Assembly (NCBI RefSeq): GCF_008064635.1
Contig: NZ_VRYZ01000008.1
Location: forward strand, 186,001-250,000
Source: Parahaliea aestuarii
GTDB taxonomy: Bacteria > Pseudomonadota > Gammaproteobacteria > Pseudomonadales > Halieaceae
Direction: 5' to 3'
DNA: 64,000 nt
The notes under the pieces were generated by a model. It did no database searches, was not told where the DNA came from, and saw only the letters and a list, made by a program, of their open reading frames with translations. The position numbers were made by a program, and so were the translations under genes. Positions within the stretch are counted from its first letter, which is position 1, and the number at the start of each line of letters is the position of its first letter. This document shows positions 1 through 6,713 of the stretch, piece after piece.

Positions 1-464
1 GAGGGCACCGGCTGGCCTTCCAGCTCCACCCAGTTGCTCTCCATAATGCCGGCGCGGGCATCCATGCGCCCTACCTGGATGCCGGCGGCCGACAGGAAAC
101 CGCGTACCTGCGGCCAGAGCTGGCCGGGGGGAATGGCGATCAGAGCCCAGCTGTTGTCGGCCAGGGACTGGATGCGCACCACCTCATCGGCGGCACCGGC
201 CACCAGCGGCGTCGGCCGGGGCACTTCAAACTCCCCCGACAGCACCAGTTCCTCGTTTACCGGCGGGATCGGGTAGATCTCCTCCAGAGCACCCACTTCG
301 TGCCCCTCGGGCACCCGGATTTGCGGGGTTTCCCGCGCGTCCTTGTAGTCTTCGGATTTGTCGCGGAAGGCGCCGCCGTCGCCGAACAGGTAGCTACAGC
401 CGGCGCTGGCCAGCAGCGCAGCGCAGAGGCCGGCTTTTGCTGTGTTGGTCAGGAACTTGCTCAT
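1..464 (-). CDS. bamC: Outer membrane protein assembly factor BamC, lipoprotein (3' end beyond window)
   Basis: BamC is an outer-membrane lipoprotein of the BAM complex that folds beta-barrel proteins. The visible 154 residues begin MSKFLTNTAKAG and carry a lipoprotein signal ending at a lipobox, LLASAGC, followed by SYLFGDGGAFRDKSEDYKDA. Such an unstructured region with a YKxA-type element is typical of the BamC N-terminus, which binds BamD. The start ATG lies at 462-464, directly after the dapA stop, with GGGAG as a ribosome site inside the end of dapA, so translation is probably coupled. The dapA-bamC order is the usual gammaproteobacterial one. The C-terminal helix-grip domains run off the left edge of the window. 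Confidence 0.9.
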   Translation of the reverse strand, partial: MSKFLTNTAKAGLCAALLASAGCSYLFGDGGAFRDKSEDYKDARETPQIRVPEGHEVGALEEIYPIPPVNEELVLSGEFEVPRPTPLVAGAADEVVRIQSLADNSWALIAIPPGQLWPQVRGFLSAAGIQVGRMDARAGIMESNWVELEGQPVP

Positions 465-1337
465 TCAGACTCCCGCTGATTCCATGGCTGCCAGTACCTG
501 GGGATGGTACTGGGCATCGAGTTCGGTCAGAGGCAGGCGAATGCCGCTCTGGATCAGGCCACGCTGTTGCAGGGCCCACTTGACCGGTATGGGGTTTGCC
601 TCCAGGAACAGGGCCGCATTGAGGGCGGCCAGCCTGGCATCTTCGGCGGCGGCAGACTCGCGGTCGCCGGCCAGGGCCAGGCGGCACAGATCCGCGACAA
701 TCTTCGGCGCCACATTGGCGGTCACCGAGATATTGCCGTGGCCGCCGCCGAGAATAAACTCCAGCGCAGTGGGGTCGTCCCCCGAGTACAGAGCGAAGTC
801 CGCCGGGCAGCGCGCCTTCAGGTCGGGCAGGCGTTCCAGGTCGCCGGTGGCGTCCTTGAGACCGATCACATTGTCGAGGGCCGACAGTGCCACAACCACG
901 TCGTTGTGCATATCCACCGCGGTGCGGCCGGGCACGTTGTAGAGAATCTGGGGCACATCCACCGCCGCGGCAACGGCGCTGAAGTGCTGCAGCAGGCCGC
1001 GCTGGGTGGGGCGATTGTAATAGGGAGTAACCAGCAGGCAGGCATCGGCGCCGTTGTCCGCCGCAGCGGCGGTCAGCTCAATCGCCTCGCGGGTAGAGTT
1101 GGCACCGGTGCCGGCGATTACCGGGATGCGCCCCTTGACGTAATCCACGCAGTAGCGAATCACTTCACAGTGCTCGGGAACGCTCAGGGTCGCACTCTCG
1201 CCGGTGGTGCCCACCGCGCCGATGGCGCTGGTACCGGCTTCTATATGCAGGTCGAGCAGTCGCGCCAAACCCTCCCAGTCCAGGCGGCCGTCGGGCTGCA
1301 TCGGGGTGACCAGGGCGACAATACTGCCGGTTATCAT
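465..1337 (-). CDS. dapA: 4-hydroxy-tetrahydrodipicolinate synthase DapA
   Basis: DapA condenses pyruvate with aspartate semialdehyde, the first committed step of lysine and diaminopimelate synthesis in the cytoplasm. The 290-residue protein has the family's usual length and TIM-barrel motifs. Visible are GTTGES with Thr44/Thr45, PYYNRP with Tyr107, Tyr133 in LYNVPGR, and the Schiff-base lysine Lys161 in GLKDATGD. These positions match the numbering of the E. coli enzyme. An in-frame upstream extension to 1424 is possible, but the residues before MITGSIVALVTPM look like untranslated leader, so I chose the ATG at 1335-1337. The gene heads a transcript into bamC. Confidence 0.96.
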   Translation of the reverse strand: MITGSIVALVTPMQPDGRLDWEGLARLLDLHIEAGTSAIGAVGTTGESATLSVPEHCEVIRYCVDYVKGRIPVIAGTGANSTREAIELTAAAADNGADACLLVTPYYNRPTQRGLLQHFSAVAAAVDVPQILYNVPGRTAVDMHNDVVVALSALDNVIGLKDATGDLERLPDLKARCPADFALYSGDDPTALEFILGGGHGNISVTANVAPKIVADLCRLALAGDRESAAAEDARLAALNAALFLEANPIPVKWALQQRGLIQSGIRLPLTELDAQYHPQVLAAMESAGV

Positions 1338-1545
1338 GCGTGTTCTCCAGATTTGCAGGGTTGGCCCCGGCGCTCGCGGGGACCGGCCGGAGCTGGCCTG
1401 GCGCCAGGGGCACCGGGCGGGCATGCCGGCGGGAAAGTGGGCAATTATCCATGTAGGGGGCCGGATGACAACCTGATTACGCTAAACTGGAAGAACATCC
1501 CGGACCCTTGACCATTCCCGGGTCAGCAAGACAGTGGAGGACATT

Positions 1546-2049
1546 ATGACACTCGCGCGATTCGCGCTGCCAGTACTGCTCGCCGGGCTGCTGGCCTGCG
1601 CAGCCACACTGGCCCAGGAGCCGCCCCGCATCGAAGAGCTCTCCTTTCTCGACCGCCAGTTCATGACCCAGCAGCGCCAGAATCTGGAAGACCTCGCCCG
1701 CCGCCACTTCGGCCAGGGCTTCAGCGGCGAGCGCGAACAGGACCTTACCCTGTTGCAGCGCCTGCTGGACGACGGTGTCGTCGGCTCACAGGACACCGCA
1801 CAGCTGCAGGCCATGGGCCTGGTGATGGGCGACCTGCTGGCCGATGAACTGGACATGCACTGGGTGGTCTACGAGGACAACCTTGGTCGCAGTCGCGCCC
1901 TGCGCTACCGCGACAGCGACAACTACCTGTTCCCGATGACCATGGTGTCGCGGCGACGGGAAGCGGGAAACACCCTGCCGGTGACAGAGATCTACCAGAA
2001 GGCCTACGACATCATCGACCCGCTGCGCGAAGAGCTTCCCTTCCGCTAG
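1546..2049 (+). CDS. DUF3806-type secreted protein
   Basis: A protein of 167 residues with an N-terminal signal peptide (MTLARFALPVLLAGLLACAA, probably cleaved near TLAQ). The region DRQFMTQQRQNLEDLARRHFGQGF, then a stretch around LGLVMGDLL-like VMGDLLADEL and MHWVVYEDNLGRSRALRY, resembles the DUF3806 family, whose function is not known. The ATG at 1546 is preceded by GGAGG at 1536-1540 with good spacing. A GTG at 1534 in the same frame overlaps that ribosome site and is unlikely. The gene is divergent from dapA and is followed 50 bases later by the lipid-transporter operon, with which no functional link is evident. The family call is from memory of the motif pattern. Confidence 0.75.
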   Translation: MTLARFALPVLLAGLLACAATLAQEPPRIEELSFLDRQFMTQQRQNLEDLARRHFGQGFSGEREQDLTLLQRLLDDGVVGSQDTAQLQAMGLVMGDLLADELDMHWVVYEDNLGRSRALRYRDSDNYLFPMTMVSRRREAGNTLPVTEIYQKAYDIIDPLREELPFR

Positions 2050-2098
2050 CGGCGGTTGCCAGCGCCGCGCGCCAGCCAGTAGACTGCCCTTTCTCCCA

Positions 2099-3247
2099 GT
2101 GAGTCACAGCGACGGCATGAATCCCCAAGCGCCTGCCTATGAGTTGATCGAAGACGCGCCCCATGCCCTGCGGTTGACCCTCAGCGGTGACTGGGTCCAG
2201 GCCCAGGCCATTCCCGACTTTCCCGCCCTGCGCAGCGAATTGCTGGCCCTGTCGCCAGAGCAACTGGCTGTCGACGGCAGCAGCCTGGGAGAGTGGGATT
2301 CGCTGCTGATGGCCTTCCTGCTCCAGTGCCACAGCTTTTGCAGCGCCGAGCAGATACCCTTTGCGGCCCACAACCTGCCGGGCAGTGCCAACCGCCTGCT
2401 GGAAGTCGCCACCGCCGTGCCCTCCCACCAGCGCCCGCAGGAAGTGCGCCCGCCCCTGCTGGAACGGCTCAACCCGCTTGTGGCCCTGCGCTCCCTGTGG
2501 GCTGACCTGCGCGAATCTGTCGCCTTCCTCGGCGACCTGGGCATCGGCCTGGCGCGTCTGGTGAGCGGGCGCGCCAACACCCGTTTCAGTGATTTCCGCC
2601 ACTTCTGCTACCAGGCCGGCCCCGATGCCTTCGCCATTATCAGCCTTACCAGCATCCTGGTGGGCATGATCCTCGCCTATCTCGGGGCGGTGCAGCTGAA
2701 GCTGTTCGGGGCGGAAATTTACGTGGCCGACCTGGTACTGATCGGCATGCTGCGGGAGATGGGCGTGCTGATGACGGCGGTGGTGATGGCCGGCCGCACC
2801 GGCGCCGCCTACGCCGCCCAGCTCGGCACCATGCAGACCAACGAGGAGATCGACGCCATCACCACCATGGGGGTATCGCCGGTCGAGTTCCTGGTGCTGC
2901 CGCGGGTGCTGGCCCTGCTGGTCATGCTGCCCCTGCTCACCATCTACGCCGACCTGCTGGGGGTAATCGGCGGCGCCATCGTCGCCGGCGGCATGGGCAT
3001 CACCATGCTGCAGTACAGCGCCCAGATACAGGATGCCATCTCCCTTACCCACTTTATGGTGGGCCTGTCCAAGAGCCTGGTATTCGCCGTTCTGATCGCG
3101 GTCGCCGGCTGCCGCTCCGGCATGCAGTCCGGGCGCGGTTCGGCGGCGGTGGGTAACGCCGCCACGGACGCGGTGGTCACTGCTATCGTCTACCTGATCG
3201 TGGCCGACGCGGCGATGAATATCTTCTATCAGCAGCTGGGGATCTGA
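2099..3247 (+). CDS. MlaE-family ABC transporter permease with N-terminal STAS-like domain
   Basis: Inner-membrane permease of an MCE-type lipid transporter. Residues about 10-110 form a soluble STAS-like domain (LRLTLSGDW, LAVDGSSLGEWDSLL). From about residue 160 follow the MlaE-type membrane segments, with the family signature RTGAAYAAQLGTM and NEEIDAITTMGVSP. The 382-residue length fits the long MlaE class that carries the extra domain, rather than the roughly 260-residue E. coli MlaE. The start is uncertain: GTG at 2099 or ATG at 2117, neither with a strong ribosome site. The gene opens a tight operon with the ATPase, MCE protein and lipoprotein that follow. Confidence 0.88.
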   Translation: MSHSDGMNPQAPAYELIEDAPHALRLTLSGDWVQAQAIPDFPALRSELLALSPEQLAVDGSSLGEWDSLLMAFLLQCHSFCSAEQIPFAAHNLPGSANRLLEVATAVPSHQRPQEVRPPLLERLNPLVALRSLWADLRESVAFLGDLGIGLARLVSGRANTRFSDFRHFCYQAGPDAFAIISLTSILVGMILAYLGAVQLKLFGAEIYVADLVLIGMLREMGVLMTAVVMAGRTGAAYAAQLGTMQTNEEIDAITTMGVSPVEFLVLPRVLALLVMLPLLTIYADLLGVIGGAIVAGGMGITMLQYSAQIQDAISLTHFMVGLSKSLVFAVLIAVAGCRSGMQSGRGSAAVGNAATDAVVTAIVYLIVADAAMNIFYQQLGI

Positions 3248-3248
3248 G

Positions 3249-4022
3249 GTGAGTGAGCAACCCCACATCAGCATCCGCGGCGTCACCATGGCCTACGGGC
3301 CGCGGCTGATACAGCGCGACCTCAGTTTCGATGTCAACCGCGGCGATATCTTCGTCATCATGGGCGGTTCCGGCTGCGGCAAGAGCACCCTGCTCAAGCA
3401 CATGCTGGGGCTGATTCAGCCGGCCGCCGGTGACATTCTCTACAACGGCAAGAGTTTCACCCGCGCCGACCCGGCCAGTCGCGACGCCATGCGCCGCGGC
3501 TGGGGTATCACCTACCAGTCCGGCGGGTTGTTCAGCTCCATGACGGTGGGCGAAAACGTCACCCTGCCGATGCAGCTCTACACCCGCTACAGCGAGGCGG
3601 AAATCCGCGATGTGGTGAACTACAAGCTGGCCCTGGTCGGGCTCGCCGGATACCAGTCCTACTATCCCTCGGAAATCAGCGGCGGCATGCGCAAGCGGGC
3701 AGCGCTGGCCCGCGCCATCGCCCTGGACCCGGACATCCTGTTTTTCGACGAACCGTCCGCCGGCCTCGACCCGATCAGCTCCAGCCTGCTGGACGAACTG
3801 ATCGTGCAGCTGAAAGAATCCATCGGCGCCACCGTGGTGATGGTGACCCACGAACTGCCCAGCATCTTCAGTATCGCCAACAATTCCGTGTACCTGGACG
3901 CCAACAGCAAAACCATGATCGCCTACGGCAACCCGCGCGAGCTGCGCGACCACAGTGACCAGCCCGTTGTGCGACAATTCCTGGCCAGAGAGGCCAGCGC
4001 AGCGGCGGAGAATGCGCAATGA
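3249..4022 (+). CDS. MlaF-like ABC transporter ATP-binding protein
   Basis: ATPase that powers the MCE lipid transporter, bound to the cytoplasmic face of the permease. All nucleotide-binding motifs are visible: Walker A GGSGCGKST, Q-loop region YQSGGL, signature SGGMRKR, Walker B ILFFDEPSAGLDP and the switch histidine in VTHEL. SGGM and the DEPSAGLDP stretch are typical of the MlaF subgroup. The 257-residue length is normal. The GTG start at 3249 lies two bases after the permease stop, and the ATG of the next gene overlaps the stop by four bases, so the genes are translationally coupled. Confidence 0.92.
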   Translation: MSEQPHISIRGVTMAYGPRLIQRDLSFDVNRGDIFVIMGGSGCGKSTLLKHMLGLIQPAAGDILYNGKSFTRADPASRDAMRRGWGITYQSGGLFSSMTVGENVTLPMQLYTRYSEAEIRDVVNYKLALVGLAGYQSYYPSEISGGMRKRAALARAIALDPDILFFDEPSAGLDPISSSLLDELIVQLKESIGATVVMVTHELPSIFSIANNSVYLDANSKTMIAYGNPRELRDHSDQPVVRQFLAREASAAAENAQ

Positions 4023-4987
4023 GTGAGAACAGCCACAGCGTCGCCATCGGCGCCTTTATCCTCGGGGCCCTGCTGATCGCGGTTACCACCATCATTTTCA
4101 TTGTCGGCAGCGGTATCGGCAGCGGGCATGAGCGGGTGGTGATGGTGTTCGACGGTTCGGTCAAGGGTTTGTCGGTCGGTGCGCCGGTGGCCCTGCGCGG
4201 TGTGCAAATCGGCCAGGTAACCCATATCAACCTGATCCTGGACAGCGACAACGACGAATTGATCATGCTGGTGGAGGCTGACCTGGATGCCGACAATGTG
4301 CAGAAGCGCGGGTCCAATCCCCAGGAACTGACCGAGATGCTGATTGAGCGCGGTATGCGCGCCCAGCTCAACACCCAGAGTCTGCTCACCGGCCTGCTGT
4401 ATGTACAGCTGGACTTTCACCCGGACACCGTCATCGAGCTGCCCGAGATCGACTCGCCCTACCTGCAGATCCCCACCATTCCCACCAACCTGGAAAAGCT
4501 CAGCCGGCAGATTGACGAGATTGATTTCGCCCAGGTGGCATCCGATCTCAGCGACATCGCCACCGGCCTCAAGTCGGTGATCACCGACGAGAAGTTCCAG
4601 ACCCTGCCGGGCGAAGTCAACGCCACCTTCCACTCAATCACCGCGCTGAGCGAGGATATCCGCTCCACCCTCGGGCGCCTGGAACCCGGCGTAAACCAGC
4701 TGCTGGCCAATGCCAACAACACGCTAGGCACCGTGGACGACAACCTGCCGCGGCTGGTGACCCTGGTAGAGGAGAAGCTGGCGGTGGTGGAATCCACCCT
4801 GCAGAACTTCGACCAGACGCTCAAAGGGGTGGACAACCTGATCGCCGAGGACTCACCCACCACCTACGAGCTGAACCGGGCCCTGACCGAACTGGCCGAG
4901 GCCGGCCGCGCCCTGCAGCTGCTGGCGAAAACCCTGGAAGAACAACCCGAAGCGCTGCTGCGCGGCAAGAACGAGGACGCCCCATGA
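4019..4987 (+). CDS. MCE-domain (MlaD-like) substrate-binding protein
   Basis: Periplasmic, inner-membrane-anchored lipid-binding subunit of the MCE transporter. One N-terminal transmembrane helix (about residues 8-30, GAFILGALLIAVTTIIFIVGSG) is followed by a single MCE domain (VVMVFDGSVKGLSVGAPVALRGVQIG), and then by a long helical region to residue 322 with coiled-coil character (LANANNTLGTVDDNL, TLVEEKLAVVESTLQNFDQTL). That tail is longer than in E. coli MlaD (about 183 residues) and resembles the longer PqiB/YebT-like or actinobacterial helical extensions that may bridge the periplasm. It overlaps both neighbours by four bases (ATGA). Confidence 0.88.
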   Translation: MSENSHSVAIGAFILGALLIAVTTIIFIVGSGIGSGHERVVMVFDGSVKGLSVGAPVALRGVQIGQVTHINLILDSDNDELIMLVEADLDADNVQKRGSNPQELTEMLIERGMRAQLNTQSLLTGLLYVQLDFHPDTVIELPEIDSPYLQIPTIPTNLEKLSRQIDEIDFAQVASDLSDIATGLKSVITDEKFQTLPGEVNATFHSITALSEDIRSTLGRLEPGVNQLLANANNTLGTVDDNLPRLVTLVEEKLAVVESTLQNFDQTLKGVDNLIAEDSPTTYELNRALTELAEAGRALQLLAKTLEEQPEALLRGKNEDAP

Positions 4988-5571
4988 TCGCTGCCACTCA
5001 ACGCCTGCCCGCCGCGCTGCTGCTGACGTTACTGCTCACCGCCTGCGGCAGCACCCCGCAAAGCGACTACTACCGCCTCAGCGCCAGCGGCAAGGGCGGC
5101 AGCGGGGACGCTCCCTCGCTGGGCATTGGGCCGATCGCCATTCCCGAGTACCTGGATCGCAACAGCATGGTGTTCGCGCGCGGCGACAACCAGTTGCACA
5201 TCGCCAGCTACCAGCGCTGGGCCGAACCCCTGGGCAAGGGCGTCAGCCGGGTACTGGGGCTCAACCTTTCCGGCGCGCTGGACACCCAGAACATCCGCCC
5301 CTTTCCCTGGGCCGCCAGCGACCGCCCCGCCTACGCGGTACAGGTCTGGCTGCTGGAACTGGATGCCAGCGCCGAGCGCACCACACTGGTTGCCGAGTGG
5401 CGTTTACATGACCCCAGGGAGCAGCGCGAGATTGTGCGCCGCATGGGGCGCTATGAAGACAGCGGCAGCGAGGACGGCGCCGCCCTGGCCGCCGCCTACA
5501 GCCGCCTGCTGCAACGCCTCAGCGACGACATCGCCGCCGCCGTGCGCGCCGAGATGACTGCCAAGCGCTAG
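4984..5571 (+). CDS. ABC-type transport auxiliary lipoprotein (PqiC-like)
   Basis: Predicted outer-membrane lipoprotein that partners MCE transporters. The signal peptide ends in the lipobox LLTACGS at about residue 21. The body contains the family pattern SDYYRLSA near the start of the mature protein, then IGPIAIPEYLDRNSMVFARGDNQLHIASYQRWAEPLGKGV, which matches the ABC_trans_aux/PqiC family, where SYxRWAEPL-like stretches recur. The 195-residue length is normal. It is the last gene of the operon, and its stop codon overlaps by four bases the stop of the convergent SDR gene. It probably receives lipid from the MCE helical tube at the outer membrane; this is inferred from family biology. Confidence 0.85.
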   Translation: MIAATQRLPAALLLTLLLTACGSTPQSDYYRLSASGKGGSGDAPSLGIGPIAIPEYLDRNSMVFARGDNQLHIASYQRWAEPLGKGVSRVLGLNLSGALDTQNIRPFPWAASDRPAYAVQVWLLELDASAERTTLVAEWRLHDPREQREIVRRMGRYEDSGSEDGAALAAAYSRLLQRLSDDIAAAVRAEMTAKR

Positions 5572-6332
5572 AAATGGTCCGGGCGCAGCATGGCGTCCGA
5601 GCCGCCGTCTACAAAGAACATCGCGCCGCAGATAAAGCTCGCCTCTTCACTCAACATAAAGCGCATTACATTGGCGATATGGGCCGGGCTGGCCATGCCG
5701 CCCCAGGGCACACTGGCCTGGAAATCGCGCATGGTCTGGCCCAGCTGCTCATCGGCAAAGACCTGGTCGGTCAGGGGCGTCTGGGTAATGCCCGGCGCCA
5801 CCGCGTTCAGGCGCACTCCGGCTTTCGCGTAGGGCACCGTATTGCGGCGCATCCAGGTGGCGACCGCGCGCTTGGAACCGGCGTAGGCCACATGGCCGTC
5901 GCGCTCCTCCACCAGGGCGCAGGCCGCCGCCTCATCCCCGGAAAGACAGGCCTGCACATAGGCGTCGTCCGCCGGAATCATCGGCGCGGAGTTGGATGAC
6001 ACAATCAGCACAGTGCCGCGACGCTGCGCCACCAGATCCTTGAGCCCCTCAACAACGGCCACCACGGCGAAGTAATTCACCTGCGCAATTAGCGACAGCG
6101 GCCGCGCCACCGGCGGCAGGCCGGCGCAGGCGATGAGGCCATCCAGCCCATCCGGCGCCCGTTCGCGCACGCCATCCACGGCAGCCTTGCGCCCTTCGGC
6201 AGTGGACAGATCGGCGATGACGTCGCCCTCTTTGATGTCGACGGAAATCACCTGGTGACCGGCCCCGGTCAGCTGCTGGCGCAGTTCGCCACCAATCCCG
6301 GTGGCGCCGCCTGTCATTGCGTAGATGGCCAT
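5568..6332 (-). CDS. SDR oxidoreductase resembling 3-alpha-hydroxysteroid dehydrogenase/carbonyl reductase
   Basis: A 254-residue short-chain dehydrogenase. The cofactor motif is TGGATGIG at the N-terminus, the catalytic serine lies in IVSSNSAP, and the catalytic pair is YAGSK. The stretch VIADLSTAEGRK and the C-terminal FFVDGGSDAMLRPDHF closely recall, from memory, the Comamonas testosteroni 3-alpha-hydroxysteroid dehydrogenase/carbonyl reductase, which has the same DLSTAEGRK element and an RPxxF end. I chose the ATG at 6330-6332, preceded by AGGAG, over an upstream in-frame start. Substrate specificity is inferred. The neighbouring thiolase/DUF35 and TonB receptor genes fit lipid or steroid use. 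Confidence 0.82.
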   Translation of the reverse strand: MAIYAMTGGATGIGGELRQQLTGAGHQVISVDIKEGDVIADLSTAEGRKAAVDGVRERAPDGLDGLIACAGLPPVARPLSLIAQVNYFAVVAVVEGLKDLVAQRRGTVLIVSSNSAPMIPADDAYVQACLSGDEAAACALVEERDGHVAYAGSKRAVATWMRRNTVPYAKAGVRLNAVAPGITQTPLTDQVFADEQLGQTMRDFQASVPWGGMASPAHIANVMRFMLSEEASFICGAMFFVDGGSDAMLRPDHF

Positions 6333-6713
6333 GGTGTTGCTCCTGAATGCTGATTTGGGAGCTGGATTGTTGCCTATTCGCGGCGGGGGATGAAGGGGGT
6401 TCAGCTGCTGTGACGAGGCGGTAGGACGGTGGCTTAAGTGGTTGTACCGCACTCTTGGCTTTGGCTGGAGATGTTAGCTTTCTTGGGGGGTGGCTCTAAG
6501 CGGTTTCGGTGGCGGCACCCGATCAGGCAGCACCCTTACGAAACACGCTAAAAGCATGACATACCCAAAAAGAGGGGCAGGCTCTCCATGTCGCGCTCTT
6601 CAACGGCCATCCATGGCCGCTGCCGAGCTCACATGGACGTGCTTGTAGCGTGTCGCGGAGGGGCCCTCGGGGAGAGGGGGCCGCCACTCAGCTAGAACAG
6701 AGTCATCCAGAGC
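6333..6713. other. Intergenic region between SDR and TonB receptor genes
   Basis: A 381-base spacer that contains no convincing gene. It holds the SDR promoter side (AGGAG ribosome site next to 6332) and, at 6604-6657, a degenerate copy of the hairpin repeat seen near 49.2-49.5 kb. Weak overlapping open frames here lack ribosome sites and family resemblance. Confidence 0.6.
6604..6657. repeat. Degenerate copy of nested-hairpin intergenic repeat
   Basis: A small hairpin, CGGCCAT-cc-ATGGCCG (6604-6619), is followed at the same distance as in the 49.4 kb copy by a block containing CACATGGACGT (6630-6640) and GCGTGTCGCGG (6648-6658). In the 49.4 kb element the matching pieces are TACATGGATGT and GCGTGTCCCGG. 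The outer stem that encloses the intact copies is not clearly preserved here, so this is probably a decayed relative. Confidence 0.5.

Noticed and set aside
1448-1456. ATCCATGTA upstream of dapA matching part of the repeat core
   Set aside because: Only about nine to ten bases match and neither hairpin is present; chance similarity cannot be excluded.
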